From Chamaecyparis obtusa (Eukaryota > Streptophyta > Pinopsida > Cupressales > Cupressaceae): 64,000 bases of DNA. This document shows, piece by piece, positions 22,508-34,299 of this stretch. Below the pieces are notes generated by a model. That model was not told where the DNA came from and searched no databases. It was given only the letters and a program-made list of their open reading frames with translations. Position numbers and translations under genes: made by a program. The stretch is taken from contig BSBK01002928.1 of the NCBI GenBank assembly GCA_027943335.1, positions 402,501 to 466,500 on the forward strand. The letters run 5' to 3'. Numbering within the stretch: the first letter of the stretch is position 1; each line of letters starts with the position of its first letter.

Positions 22508-22863
22508 TGTGTTAGAGTTGTCATATTATAGCTAATAATTAATTTATTTAATTATTAGTCTATTATACTCTACACTTAAGTTAAACTTAGGCATCTTATT
22601 ATTCTTTAGGGTTTTCACCTTTAGGGTTTCAGTAACTTTTTATAATGATTCCCTCTTTGTATTTTATTCATTCACTTATTGGATCATAAAGGAGAATAGA
22701 TTATTGTATTGAGATTCTCTCTCTCATTTATTTTGCTCAATCATGGCTTCTCTTTCTTAGATCTATGATTACATGCCTCCATAGCTTTCTTTCTCTTTCT
22801 ATGACAAGTGTTTGCATGCAAGGATTCTTGGGAGCTGTGGGTTGCTTTTCATCAACTCCAACA
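22508..22863 (+). repeat. 5' LTR of element C
   Basis: It pairs with 24691-25044 and ends CAACTCCAACA directly before the PBS. Few differences are visible by eye, so it looks younger than its Copia host. Confidence 0.88.
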
Positions 22864-23450
22864 TGGTATCAGAGCTTCAGATATTCATGCCCCTATTCGT
22901 TATTTGAGAGGGTTTGGTTGTGTTCTTCAGATCTGTGTTTTTTAGAAGCTTTTTATGTGGATTTAGGGGGGACTTTTGTTTTTGGTCATTTTGGGCTCAA
23001 ATAGACATCACCGTTGCGCTCAGAGCGCCCAAAAACCTTAGAATCCATATAAAATTTATCCATTTTGGACAACTTTGTAATTTGAGGCAAAATTTTTGAG
23101 CCTAGAGCCGTATGGCCCTGGCACGCATCTCGAGGCGAGATGAAAAAAATAATATTTTTATTTAAAAAAAAAAATGTGCAGCATTTTTTTTGGCTAAAAA
23201 TAAAAATAAAAATCAAATCTTTTATGCATTTGATTTTTTTGGAATGAAAAAGTTTTTTTTGTAAATTTTTTTGACTTTGCATGTGTACCCAAAAAGGTAC
23301 TGACAGCTGACATAGGAAGGTATGTTAGACCTGCATGCTGACATCATCAGTACATATGCCTACATCACCATGTCATGATTAAATTTGACATGCAAGAAAC
23401 CGTCATTCTCTTTGAATTTTTTGTTCTCTGGAGCTGTCTGTGGTCTTTTG

Positions 23451-23678
23451 GCCGTATCTTGAGCATACCGTATCGGATTTTTGACTTCTTTATATTGTCA
23501 GAAAGATCTTTTCGAGCTTGATCCAATGGTAGAGGTTTGATTCTCTGATTTTTCCATTTTGATGGTGTTTTTTTTTTGTCAAAGTTGATGTTTGTTTTTG
23601 CCTTTTAGGAGCCATATCTTGGTCATTCGGACTCCTTTTTGGGCAAACCAGATATCATCGGAAAGCTGGTTCAATGAG
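23451..23678 (+). repeat. Duplicated conserved module in element C
   Basis: Blocks 23451-23520 and 23610-23678 match each other and the modules of element B (minus strand, 6421-6650). Shared words include ATCTTGAGCATACCG, GGACTCC, TTTTGGGCAAA and GATATCATCGGAAAG. Confidence 0.7.
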
Positions 23679-24690
23679 TTTTTCAATGTCAGGGGTCTTA
23701 TTTTCTAGATTCTTCTCTAGCTTCTTTCTCCTCTGAGTTTTTCACTTTCACACTCTGGTGGATTACTTGGGTTCTACAAGTCCTGGGATCTTTGCTTCTA
23801 TTCTTCTGGCTCACCCTTCTTTCTTTCTTCTGAGCATTGTATACTTCTCTTATGTAGCATTCTCTTTTCTACAAATGCATTGAGATAAAGTGTCTACTTT
23901 TGCATATGTGGGATCTTGTTTACCTTGTATTTTTTTGTACTCACACTCTGTTATAAAGTGCCATGAGGGGGTTATGATGTTTTGCCTTTTGTGCTCATCC
24001 ACCTTTGTCAAGTGAGTGTCCCTTCCATGACATTAGCCTCATGTTGCATGTCCAGAAGATCAATTCTTCTTCTTCGACACCACCCTCTATCCTATGTTTG
24101 TACCCTCTTTTGCACTATTGGTGTTCCTGATTCTTCTTCTTGTATTTGTTTCTGACATTGCATTTTAGTGTTCCTGTCACACCTCTCTTTGTTCAACATT
24201 ATGGGGGGGTTAACCTGTTGGTTCTATTGCTTCCTTGGTTCATTTGAGTGATCTACATATACAGTTTTTGTTCCTATGTACTAGGTGGATGCAATGGCTA
24301 GGCACCTATGCATTTTAGTGAGATGGATCATCTACTATATAGAGACTCATTCATTCCTTTTTTTGGAGGCCACCTCTTTGATTGATCAGCTCTTTAGACT
24401 TTGTCTTCTCTACCTGATCATGCACTTCTTCATTGGAGGTTCCAGTAGTTACTTCTGACAGTGTTTATAGCTTCATGCTTTGGAGATGCCATACATGCTC
24501 TTTCTTGTTCCTTTCTTTGGGACTTTCCCTAGATTGGAGGCTTTGTTTCCTTCATCTAGTTTATTTCTTGTATTTGGGTACCTAATCAAGCCTAGTTGCC
24601 GGGACCCATAGTTCTTTCATGCATTTTGTTTTCATGCATCTTTTAGTCCTTAGTTGTTTAGCTTCTCCCTAAGTTACACTTAAGGGGGGG

Positions 24691-25044
24691 CGTTAGAGTT
24701 GTCATATTATAGCTAATAATTTATTTATTTAATTATTAGTCTATTATACTCTACACTTAAGTTAAACTTAGGCATCTTATTATTCTTTAGGGTTTTCACC
24801 TTTAAGGTTTCGGTATCCTTTTATAAGGATTCCCTCTTTGTATTTTATTCATTCACTTATTGGATCATAATGGAGAATAAATTATTGTATTGAGATTCTC
24901 TCTCTCATTTATTTTTCTCAATCATGGCTTCTCTTTCTCAGATCTGTGATTACATGCCTCCATAGCTTTCTTTCTCTTTCTGTGACAGGTGTTTGCATGC
25001 AGGGATTCTTGGGAGCTGTGGGTTGCTTTTCATCAACTCCAACA
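24691..25044 (+). repeat. 3' LTR of element C
   Basis: It is the partner of 22508-22863, with the PPT directly upstream. Its first base is C where T is expected, a likely mutation. Confidence 0.88.
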
Positions 25045-25099
25045 CTTATTGTACAATATGTAATGGTGATCAAAGGGGGATAAATACAATATACTGTTG

Positions 25100-26000
25100 A
25101 AAATTAGGAATACAAAACCACATCAAAACATTTAAGATTGAAAACTACTTGATATAAGAGGTATCAAAGCAATATATGTGCTTGAAGGGTTTTGGTTCCT
25201 TTTTGCTGCTAGGAATAGAAGAAGATAGATAAATGTACAATGAAAAATACCAAAGTATGAACTTGATGAAGCTATAAATGATGTAAAGATAGAGGTAGAA
25301 GAGGATTTGTGTGAACTTGATAATGAAAGAGGAATCACATTGCTACAAATATAATTTTATGATAGTTAGGATCCCGCAGTAACCTGTACTTGTAAATACA
25401 AGATTCTGAAGCTATAAATTGTCCCCAAAATCAATTTGAGATAACTTGGAGGGTATAGATTTCCAAAATCAACCTCTACCTAGGTAAAAATCACCAAAAT
25501 TTCCATGTTCCTAGAAACTCACCTTGTACCCAGAAACTTGCCCTATCCCCAAAAACTTGCCTTGTACCTAGGTACTGATTGCCAAACTCGCTTTGTACAT
25601 TAATTTTTTGGTTTGAAACTTGTAGGGATGCTCCATCTAGTCTCGATCTTCCTAGTTCTTTCCCAATAGCTATGTAGCATGTTCCTGCACAAAAAAATGG
25701 GGAAGAAGGATGGCTAAAGAGGTTTGCCTCAATCAAACCCCTGTTTAGGAATCAACCTTGAAAATATAATGAAATTGTATAAGGAAAGATGAAATAGAAT
25801 CTATATTTGAATTTTAAATTACCTCATTAATTTTTGATGTGATACTTCTTTGAATATGACCAAAAATGTTAATGCAATAGCTCAAACTCCACAAAAACCC
25901 AAAAGGAAATCATGGATGTATTTTTCCACAATGCTTGATGAAGAAGAAGAATGATTTGGATACTTCAATATTCTTGGATTCTTTATGATAATTTATTGCA
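25100..26000. other. Unassigned region between Copia remnant and hAT region
   Basis: I see no recognisable gene. A stretch at 25480-25600 repeats phrases like AACTTGCCTTGTACC and AACTCACCTTGTACCC about every 25-30 bases on the plus strand. The longest frames (under 90 codons) have no domain motifs. Confidence 0.4.
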
Positions 26001-26721
26001 AAGTCGTAGATTATGAATCTTTACCAAAATGAGGAGAGATATGGTGCTTATCAAGGATTTTTTTAGTGGCCATTATTCACCAATTTGTGAATATGTCCCG
26101 ATCGACAGATAGAAATTGGCGAAAAAAATGCTCATATACTGGTTGACCAGCTCGCTCGAATTTTATAAAATGCTCATATAGTGGTCAGATTGTTCACCAC
26201 TATTTTTACGTAATTTTAGTAATGTAGTTGGGTTCTTCACCCATATTTCTATTTACTATTTTACTCTTATTCGCCATAGATTAAATTTGGTGTATTTATC
26301 GAGGATCAACATTCTCCAAAGGCCCATTGTCCCAAGTGAAATTTTTTATTGCACTAGGACCCAATTCGCCATGCATCACACATAATTGTGTCCCAAATTC
26401 CAGCCCTATTCACCCAGTTAATTATTTGAAATTACGTGGGGTTAGCCAAATATTAGTTGTTATCATAAGCAACTGTCGGCCCCTTCGCCAAAATGGACGA
26501 TGGAGATTATGAGGCAAAATCTGATGGCTGATATGACATGATTTACTTGTAGTTGTCTATTTAAGAGATATGAGTTTCATTATTGAAACATGCTAGAGAG
26601 AAGGAGACTTCAAGAGATTTAGTTGATTCTGAGCTCACAATTGTGATTGGTAGTGAATGACTACCAGTCCGTAGTATCTTATTCAAGTAAAATTTTATTG
26701 TAGCCATAATTTGTTGGAGAT
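26000..26721 (+). promoter_or_regulatory. Left subterminal/promoter region of the hAT-like unit
   Basis: The word TTCGCCA or TTCACCM recurs at about 26193, 26236, 26270, 26365, 26409 and 26484, and a TGGCGAA complement lies near 26117. hAT transposases bind short repeated subterminal motifs, so this array could be the binding region. The same words cluster at 54441-54730 on the other side of the gene pair. No terminal inverted repeat could be fixed by eye. Confidence 0.4.
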
Positions 26722-26870
26722 GTCACAGTCAAAGTTAAACAAGAAGAGGACTATTGAAGGTGGAGATGTCCAAGAGAGACCAATGAAATGCAGAAATATA
26801 TCTTCATACTTTGGCATGGGCAGACGCAATAGTGTTGGTCAAAGTGAGGAAGGTACATCATTAGAGGAAC
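26722..26870 (+). pseudogene. hAT transposase, N-terminal part (before Tat insertion)
   Basis: An ATG at 26722 begins MSQSKLNKKRT and continues in one frame for 49 codons through PMKCRNISSYFG. A lysine-rich start followed by a short SSYFG-type motif resembles the N-termini of ZBED/ZNF862-like hAT proteins. The frame is cut at 26870 by the Tat element. After removing the Tat element and one TSD copy, the sequence continues at 39207. Confidence 0.6.
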
Positions 26871-29805
26871 TGTTACCCTAATTTTCATATCCATGCAAAT
26901 TTGGCAAAAATCTATTCTAAAGTCTCTATTTTACTCCTGCCGAGCATCTCTAAAAATTTCACGGCCTCATGTTCTGTTTCCTGGCCTCTGCAATTATTTC
27001 AAGTCCCTAGTCTGCAGGTCAAAATATTCATAAAACTAGCCATTATGTTGGGAACCTTTTAAAACCCTCAAAACCCTAAGGCCCTGTTATGTTTCCTTGT
27101 TACTTTATCGGCAACTTAAAATCCTCAATACCCATGTGTGCTAATTTCCTATTGGCCCAGTCGCCAGTTCTCTATTTCTTTCTGGCAGTCCCCTTTTTAT
27201 TTGGTGACTTGGTGAATACATCAATTCTCATAATCGCTAAGTATTTCCCGGTCATAGTTTAACTTATTGCGACCTAGCGACGGTTAGCTTTTCTTCAGTC
27301 GCGTATTCGCATGGAAGTCCGGCGGTCACTTTGGTGGGGTCCCAGTTAGAAGGATCCAACGGCTGGCATATCTTCTCATAGGCTGGTGTTAGAGCTTGAG
27401 ATCTTAAGATGACCATTAGATCTTCCATGTCTGCAATGCTTGAGTGTTTCAGTGGGACTGACGCCACCTCATCTGATTTGGCAAGTTCTAATTGGTCAGA
27501 ATGTGTTTAGTCAGATTGTCTGTAAGTAGGGCTAGGTTCTTTCAAGTGGTTGGAGGTTCTGACATCTCAAAGGATCCAACGTCTGGCGTATAATCTCATA
27601 AGGTTTCTCTAACACATGAGATTATGCACTGACCGTTGATCTTACTTTATTTTGTCAAGGCTCTTACGGTGGGTCCTCTTGCTGACATGCATGCTTTTGA
27701 TTGGCTACCGAATGATGATGAGGATTTCCAGGTGGACTGATGTGTCAGTGGGGTCCCAGATTAGAAAGGATCTAATGGCCAACATATAAGTGTAAGGAAT
27801 ATTCTGGGGCTATAAGATGATGCGCCCGCCGTTAAATCAGTATCTCAAGCAGTGGGGCCATGTCAGAAGGACCTACAAAGATGTCAGAAAGATGAAGATC
27901 AATGGTTGGCATATCTTTGCAAAGGTTTGTGTCAGAGTATGAGATCTTGTGACAACCGTCAGATTTTCCAAGTGTCTAAGATTTGTCAGTGGGTCCAGTG
28001 CCAGGTCAGGGTGATTTGCTGGCTTCTTATTGGTTGAAGTAAAGAGATGGACTATGGGACCATGTTGTGAGGTGCACTGATGTGCTAAAAGATGATTGGT
28101 TGATGCATGCTGATGAAGACTTCCAGGTGGACCCATGTGTCAGTGGGGTCCTGACTTAATGAAGATCTACGGTGGGTGTATGATCTGAAGGAATATTCAG
28201 GGGCTATGAGATCATACACCCGCCGTTAGATTGGAATCTTAGTTCAAGTGGGTCTGTTGTCAAAGAACTACTGAGGTGTATGCCTACAAAGCGGTCAGAG
28301 TGAATAAAAGATTGCCAAGTGGCAGGTCTGGGCCCAGGGTTTAAAAGAGTTCTTCGTGACTTAAAGAAGAGAAAAGTCAAGGTGGGTCCTCGTGCTGATG
28401 TGCTAAAATTTCATTGGCTGTTGACTTCCACGGTGGTCTTGACTTGTCAGAGGGGATTTTGAGTCATTTTTTCAGCATGTCATGGCTATTCAACTGTCGG
28501 GAAAGGTTTCTCATCGACGGTCATGTTTTAAAATGACCAGGCTAGCCGTTAACCTTTAAATTCAAATTTCCTTCGAAGGTTTTTTCTAGGGTTTTGATCT
28601 TTTCAACCATGCATGACGTCGGTTAGCTCAGAAATTTAATTCTCAAGATGGTTATGGTTGAGAGAGCGACAAAGATGATTGTTGGCCGGTGTTGCAGGGT
28701 ACCATGTCATGTCAAAGGTGCTAAATGGTTTGGCACCACCTTTGCAGGGTTATCATTTTGAAATATCTATGAGATTTGATTTGAGGCCTTCATGGCTTAG
28801 TGGAGTTGCAGGTGGATAGTTGAGTCGAGGTTGTTGTGTTTGCAAGAGAGCTTAGTACAGGATCAATACACAAAAGAAATGATATGATCTATTTGCTAGA
28901 TATTTTTAGGAAAATTGATATTTTGTGTACCTTTAGGGTTTGTTTAATGTATTGTAAAATTTGTAACCCTAGTTAGGTTAATTTTGGACTCCTGCCTGTG
29001 TGTAATGGAGGAGGTATTTATTGTTTTTGTAGAGCCTTAGAGCTCAAGGAGGTTCATTTTGTAAAGGAGAGAAGCCCACTTTTGTAAGGAAGTCATCTTT
29101 TCTTAGAAAGCCATCTGTGGTATTTGTTCTACCCTCTGGTTCTTCTACTCTTTGTAATCTCCCATTGATGATTAAGGAATTCTTGAGGTACTTGTGATAT
29201 TTGTTCTATCTCTGTCTTCACTGTCTTGATTATCTCTTATTGGATTAAAGTTTATGAATGCTGTTAATGAAAATTGGGGTTCCTTGTCCCTCTCACTTTC
29301 TATGACTTTGTGTGTTACTATGTCTAATTTGATTTAGATGTTTTGTGGGTATACTACAACCCCTAGTAGTCTTGTCTCATTCCTACACCTAGTTGCAAAA
29401 GAGGATGTTTGTTTGCAAGTCATAGGTTGAGTCTTTGTTCAGGCCCTCCTATGAAACACTTATGCAAGCCTATCTAGTGAGTTGTGACTTATTAGACCTG
29501 ATTCCTCCATTGGTTTCATTCCTACATACTGAGATCAAAACCCTAATTTTGATGCATCACCTAGTAGGTAGTTTTCTTTCAAGTCATTTCCCTTACAAGC
29601 ATTCCTTCTATCCCTTTCCCTCCAAAAGTTTTACTTTCATGTCAGGAAGCAAATTAAGGTGATTATCCAAGAGGAACCAGCCTAGAACCTGGAGGTCTCA
29701 TCTCAGTTAGCAAAGGTCCCACAACCTGGAGATGATTCCCATGTTATACTGAGTTATCAAGATCGAGAGAGCTTGAAACAAAGGGTGCAAACTTAGTGTA
29801 TAACA
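26871..29805 (+). repeat. 5' LTR of the Tat element (2,935 bp)
   Basis: It pairs with 36268-39201 over its full length. It contains an array of five hairpin-prone blocks (27351-28234) and several open frames that are present in both LTRs but show no domain, so I do not call them genes. Confidence 0.93.
27351..28234 (+). repeat. Array of five hairpin-prone blocks in the Tat LTR
   Basis: Blocks at about 27351-27424, 27571-27643, 27766-27838, 27894-27976 and 28161-28234 share one plan. GATCYAACGGCTGGCRTAT (or a variant) comes first, then a 20-30 base loop ending near GAGATC or AGATSATGC, then the reverse complement with CCGTTAGATC. The fifth block has arms of 24 bases (28163-28186 and 28209-28232) with only a few mismatches. 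Blocks are often preceded by GTGGGGTCC. The same array occurs in the 3' LTR at about 36748-37632. Confidence 0.75.
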
Positions 29806-29964
29806 ATTCTGGCATGCCCGGTGGGACTAGAAGTTATCCAAATTCAAAGAGATGCTATCTTTGATATGAAGATTGCATAGTGTAGGCTTTTAGAAGTCAT
29901 TCTATCAAGTATATCTGGCGACTCCATTGATTTCAAAGATCCAGGCTACCTTGTTCAAATTTTT
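29806..29964 (+). promoter_or_regulatory. PBS and leader of the Tat element
   Basis: TGGCATGCCCGGTGGGAC at about 29810-29827 follows the LTR with a short spacer and resembles the PBS of Tat-type elements, though it does not match a tRNA end I can name with certainty. About 140 bases of leader lead to the gag ATG at 29965. Confidence 0.6.
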
Positions 29965-31788
29965 ATGAGAAAGATTATGACTAGAAGCTCAAAGCCTACC
30001 CAATTTTCAGAGTTGCCCTCAAGGAGAAGTCACAAAGGCAAGTCAACTCAAAGGACATCCCCTACAAGGAGAGTTTAATCTACACCTCCTGATACTTTAG
30101 AAAGGAGACCTTTTCCCTTTCATTCCAGAAGAAGAGGGAGATCTCTAACTAGAGATTTAGAAGAAGATTCCAATCCAGCGACAAATATAGCTCATATAGT
30201 TGTCAATCTTCAGATTCCAACACCTACAATGGCAAGACAGTTTTCTTTTGCTCCATTCAACCAAGGCAGCCCATTGGCCTTTGCTCAACATCATGATGTG
30301 CCCTTGGTGGCACTTAAGAGTATACCTGATTTCATAGGTGAGGGGAAGACAACTGCTTTTGAGCACATAAGAGATGTGACCAACATCTGTAGCATACACA
30401 ACATTACTCAAGAAGATGTGGCCACAAAGTTATTAGCAGCCTCTTTAAAATGTAAAGCTCTAGAATGGTTTAGAACTCTAACTTTTGGTTCTATTACTTC
30501 TTGGGATGAGTTAGGGGATGCATTAAGTAAACATTTTGAGGATAAATCAGATAATTTGTCTCTAGTTGAATAGTTAACAACTATTAAGAGAGACCCTCAA
30601 GAGCAAATGATAGATTATAATAGTAGATTCCTTAAAACATGGAATAGAATCCCATTCTTAGTGAGACCATCAGTAGACCATGCCTTCCTTTATTATTTAC
30701 AAAGCCTAAATGGTCAAATTTCCGTCATGATCTAGTCTATGGGTGGTACTTCTCTACCCCAAGCTTTTGACATAGCTATCAGGGCTGAAAATTGTTTAAT
30801 CCAAGCAGGCATGATTGCTAGAAGGCCTCCAATGCCCATTTTTCCTAGCCTTCAACCCATTGCACATGCCCAAGTACCCCTATTTACCCCTATTCCCACC
30901 ATATTGGCACCCCAAGCTAGTACTAGTGGTTTAGAGCTGAGGGCTAGTTTCTCTCAAGAGCTACAAGAGATAAAAAATAGCCAACAAAGCAGTCAACAAG
31001 AAATGACTAACTTGTTGTAGACCTTGACTAAGGAGGTCACAAATTTGAAGAAGCAAGGTCAAGGAGTCAGACCACCATTTCAGTCACAAGGCCAAGGTCC
31101 TAATCAGCAATATCAAAATCAAGGACAACCTTATCAACAAAATAGGCCACAATACCAAGGAGGCTACCAAGGACAAAGGCAAAATTTTAGTCAAAGGCCT
31201 TTTCAACCATACAACCCTGCGCCTCTTAATACTACAAATCTAGTGAGGGAGATGGTACCTAGTCAAAACAATGTGGCTATGGAGAATGAATGGTGTTTTC
31301 CTTGCAGTCAGCCTCACAATCAGGCTACATGTTCAAATGGATGGATGAACCAAGCTCTAATGGTTCAGAATGCCTCACAAGCTCAAATAATAGAGGCTTT
31401 ATCCAGTGGATCAATCCCTCAACAAGAATCACAAGAGCATGAGACTGCTCTCTTTAATTGGGAGCAACCAGATTTCAATGGAGTCAATGATGAGGTTGCT
31501 TTTGTTTCCTTTACAAGAGTAAAAAGAAGAGCTCAAGACATGGAGAGAGTGGATTCCAACTCCAAAGCTACTACATCTGCAGAGCCACTGCAACAAGCTA
31601 CTCCCATCACACCTAAAAAGGCTCTTGCCATTACAAGTAAAGAGGAGCACACTCCCAAAGAGATGGAGCCTGTCATGCCAAAGATACAACAAAGAGTACA
31701 CAATACCCCACCCTACAACATTGTAGACAACATGAAGAAGGTGAACGTCACCATGTCTATGTGGGACTCTTTGGCTATTCCAGGATAG
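29965..31788 (+). pseudogene. Tat gag, in frame with pol; five stop codons
   Basis: The ATG at 29965 is in frame with everything to 36078. A basic, arginine-rich start leads into the capsid region (FIGEGKTTAFEHIRDVTNIC, then LKCKALEWFRTLTFGSI), which matches the plant Ty3 gag fold pattern of an ALEWF-type motif. A proline- and glutamine-rich segment (30820-31230) precedes a possible zinc knuckle CFPCSQPHNQATC, one residue shorter than the canonical CX2CX4HX4C. Stops are TAA 30076, TAG 30571, TAG 30733, TAG 31018 and TAG 31786. The 30229 ATG is internal; 29965 is chosen because the frame is open upstream apart from the 30076 stop. Confidence 0.85.
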
Positions 31789-31809
31789 CCTGAGATTTTA
31801 AAGAAGGCT

Positions 31810-32400
31810 ATGTTAGAGGTGATAGTTCCTCAGCCTACCAAAGAAACTACAAAGCCAGTGTTAGTTAACACTGATCAAGCAAAGGAAGCTACAAGTAGCA
31901 ACTTTAAAGGCAATGCCACACAAGGTAGGAATTCAAAGCCACCTCCCTTTTATGTACCATTAATCATTGGAAAATCTTTAGTACATAATTGTATGGTAGA
32001 TAGTGGAGCTACTAGCACTGTAATGCCCAAGAAAGTAGCTGACCAGTTAGGACTAAAATATGAGCCCTTCCAAAAGAAGGTGACTCAACTTGATGGATCC
32101 TCAGTTAGTACTATTGGTGTGGCTAAGGATACCAATCTAATCCTTCATGCTAGTCCTAATTTTTCCATCCTCCTTGATATATATATCATGGATCTCCTGA
32201 CATTATTTTCTATATGTTTGTCAAGGGAGTTCACAGCCAAGATAGGAGGTTACCTATCTTCTGATTGGTCTCACATGTTATTTCATATAAGGTATGGGAC
32301 CAAGGTCACCATTAAATCAGAACCATTAGTAGCACACCATATAGAGCCATATGTGTCCAATGCCATCAATGTAAACTACCCTATATTTGATGACAGTGAC
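31810..32400 (+). pseudogene. Tat aspartic protease domain
   Basis: The frame contains FYVPLIIGKSLVHNCMVDSG (about 31948-32007) followed by ATSTVMPKKVADQLGL. The DSGAT box is the active-site loop of retropepsin-type proteases, which act as dimers to cut the polyprotein. The expected downstream hydrophobic strand is present (NFSILLDIYIMDLLT). No stop codon falls within the domain. It sits in its usual place, after the gag and before the polymerase region. Confidence 0.85.
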
Positions 32401-32589
32401 TTCCAAACCATTAGTGAAGCAAGCACAAAGATAGAGAGCATCCCTGATATCCTTCTAGATGAAAGAGCTTTAGAGGCCCAAGAAAATATGATCTGGGATT
32501 TTGGTTTGGGAAGTTATTTAATACAAGAAAGTAATGCTATAGAGCCAAGCCTTCTCAAAGAGGATACTGATTCAGAAGATCAAAGCAGT

Positions 32590-33000
32590 CAGGTTTGGGA
32601 AGTATTTTTTGATGGGGCTAGAAGCAGACATGGTTCTGGTGGTGGTGCTATGTTGGTGTTCCCAAAAGGAGAAAGGTATTATACTACCTTTAGATTCAGT
32701 TTTTCTTGCACCAGCAACATTGCAGAGTATGAAAGTCTAGTCAATGGACTAGAATGGGCTAGAAGAAGAGGGATTAAGGCCTTAAAAGTTTATGGTGATA
32801 GTGAGTTAGTTGTCAGCCAGGTAAGAGAGATAAGTGCAACCAAAAATGACACCATGAAAGCATACAAACATAGATTTTGGGATGCAATTGAAGATTTCCA
32901 TGCTTTCAATATTGTTGCTATCCCTAGAAAGTTAAATCAAAATGCAGATAGATTAGCTGCTGTTGGATCCCAATATGATATCCCAAATAGCATTTCAAAA
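32590..33000 (+). pseudogene. Archaeal-type RNase H (aRNH) upstream of reverse transcriptase
   Basis: The frame reads VWEVFFDGARSRHGSGGGAM, then SNIAEYESLVNGLEWARRRG, then LKVYGDSELVVSQV, and NQNADRLA. The four acidic positions of RNase H are all present: D in FFDG, E in EYES, D in YGDS and D in NADRLA. The pattern (FDGA.S..G.GAG, AEYEAL, GDS.LV) is that of archaeal/plant-like RNase H, known as an added domain in Tat elements. Here it lies between protease and reverse transcriptase. It probably supplied the RNA-degrading activity, given the condition of the second RNase H at 34300-34740. Confidence 0.85.
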
Positions 33001-33192
33001 AAGGTGGATCAACAACATATCAAATTTATTGTCAGACCTTCTATCCCTAATAATGATGTTAATTGGCAAGTGTTTGACAATGATGAACAAATTCTGCAGT
33101 TCTTGTTTGAAGAAGATGTTTTTTTAGAGCATAATCAGGATAGGCTATCTCAAAACTATGGTGATCAAGTGATACAACTGAAGTAAAATAAA

Positions 33193-34290
33193 ATGCCTAG
33201 AGGTCTTGATACTTTAGAGACTATCTTCAACAAGGATGATGAAGTTAAGAAAAACAAAGCTGGCCTGGTAGTCCAACAAGAACTTTGTGTTGAACTAGAG
33301 TTGGAACCAGGTAAAAGCCTACAATTTGGAAAGGTGAACACTAAATTGGAAAAGAAAACTTACACTCAGTTATTCAAAGAATTCAGTGATGTTTTTGCAT
33401 GGCAATATGAGGATCTCAAAGGTTTTGATCCTGCCCTTGCTCAACACACTATTGAATTAGAACCTAATGCCAAACCAGTGAGGCAAAAGCAAAGGCCTGT
33501 TAATCCTAAGCTTGAGCCACTTATGCATAGAGAAGTGCTCAAATTGATAGAGAGTGGTATCATCTACCCTGTTAAGCATACTAGTTGGGTTTCCAACCTT
33601 GTTCCTATCAGGAAGAAGAATGGGGAGCTGAGGTTATGTGTTGACTTCAAGGATCTTAACAGGGCCTCATTAAAGGACTGCCATCCACTACCCTATATGG
33701 AACAAATTTTACAATGTGTCTCTAGATCTGAGAGATTTTCATTATTGGATGGCTATTCAGGATACAATTAGATCTTAGTAAATGAAGAGGATCAATACAA
33801 GACTACATTTACAACCCAGTGGGGAACCATGGCTTATCAAAAGATGCCCTTTGGTTTGTCAAATGCAGGTGCTACATTTCAAAAGGAAATGGATATGGCC
33901 TTTAAGAGCCTAATGTACAAGTTTGTGTTGGTCTACTTAGATGACATAAATATCTATTCAAAGCATGAAGTAGACCACATCAAACATCTGAGGAAGATTT
34001 TTGAAAGGTGTAGAGAATTTTGGATATCTCTTAATCCCAAGAAATGTGTGTTTGCAGTTCATGAGGGAAAATTGTTAGGATATGTAGTATCCAAAGAAGG
34101 AATTATAGTGGATCCTGAGAGAATTGAAGTTATCCTAGAGCTACCCCTACCACATAACAAGAAAAGTCTCCAATCTTTCATAGGAAAGATTAACTTTGTT
34201 AGGAGATTCTTGCCTAACATTGCAGATTTAATCAAGCCTCTGACAGCCATGTTAAAGAAGAGTTTAGCTTTTAGTTAGACCAAAGAAGGG
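33193..34290 (+). pseudogene. Tat reverse transcriptase, two stop codons
   Basis: Blocks in order: EPNAKPVRQKQRPVNP, LIESGIIYPVKHTSWVSNLV, LRLCVDFKDLNRASLKDCHP, FSLLDGYSGYN, MPFGLSNAGATFQKEMD and VYLDDINIYS. The catalytic YLDD box is intact (about 33934-33945). TAG codons at 33769 and 34276 interrupt it; both stand at positions where relatives have Q or W, so single transitions explain them. The thumb region LGYVVSKEGIIVDPERI follows. Confidence 0.9.
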
Positions 34291-34299
34291 AAAGCCAAT

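Larger units (their letters stand above)
22508..25044 (+). mobile_element. Non-autonomous LTR element C (relative of element B)
   Basis: LTRs lie at 22508-22863 and 24691-25044. The PBS TGGTATCAGAGC begins at 22864 and the PPT CTTAAGGGGGGG ends at 24690, giving plus orientation. Flanks CTTAT (22503-22507 and 25045-25049) match if the left LTR starts TGTGTTAGAG; the right LTR starts CGTTAGAG. The 1.8-kb internal region has no gag or pol motif. It is clearly similar to the minus strand of element B's interior, for example around TGGATGCAATGG at 24289 and the two modules at 23451-23678, although the LTRs of B and C differ apart from their ends. Confidence 0.88.
18560..25100 (+). mobile_element. 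Decayed Copia element, interrupted by element C
   Basis: An LTR end is recognisable by TTCACCCCCCTCTCAATTG followed by ...TAACA at 18991-18995. ATTGGTATACAAGC, a decayed tRNA-Met PBS (canonical TGGTATCAGAGC), follows. Remnants of gag, protease, integrase, reverse transcriptase and the start of RNase H follow in the normal Copia order. The LTR start on the left is not defined, and no partner LTR is visible on the right, so the copy is truncated. Frameshifts and stops are frequent; this is an old copy. Confidence 0.75.

Noticed and set aside
25480..25740. Gene on the minus strand (81 codons) near phrases like ACTTGCC
   Set aside because: The region is a loosely repeated AACTTGCC phrase; no domain and no homologous pair to support coding.
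27873..28136. Open frame of 87 codons in the 5' LTR of the Tat element (and its counterpart at 37207-37533)
   Set aside because: It occurs in both LTRs only because they are duplicates. It crosses the hairpin blocks and has no domain, so it is probably chance.
29435..29662. 75-codon frame near the end of the Tat LTR, repeated at 38831-39058
   Set aside because: It is preserved simply because the LTRs are young; it has no start context or motif.
32590..33000. aRNH as a captured host RNase H gene
   Set aside because: It lies in frame within a gag-pol of a Tat-type element, where such a domain is a known component.
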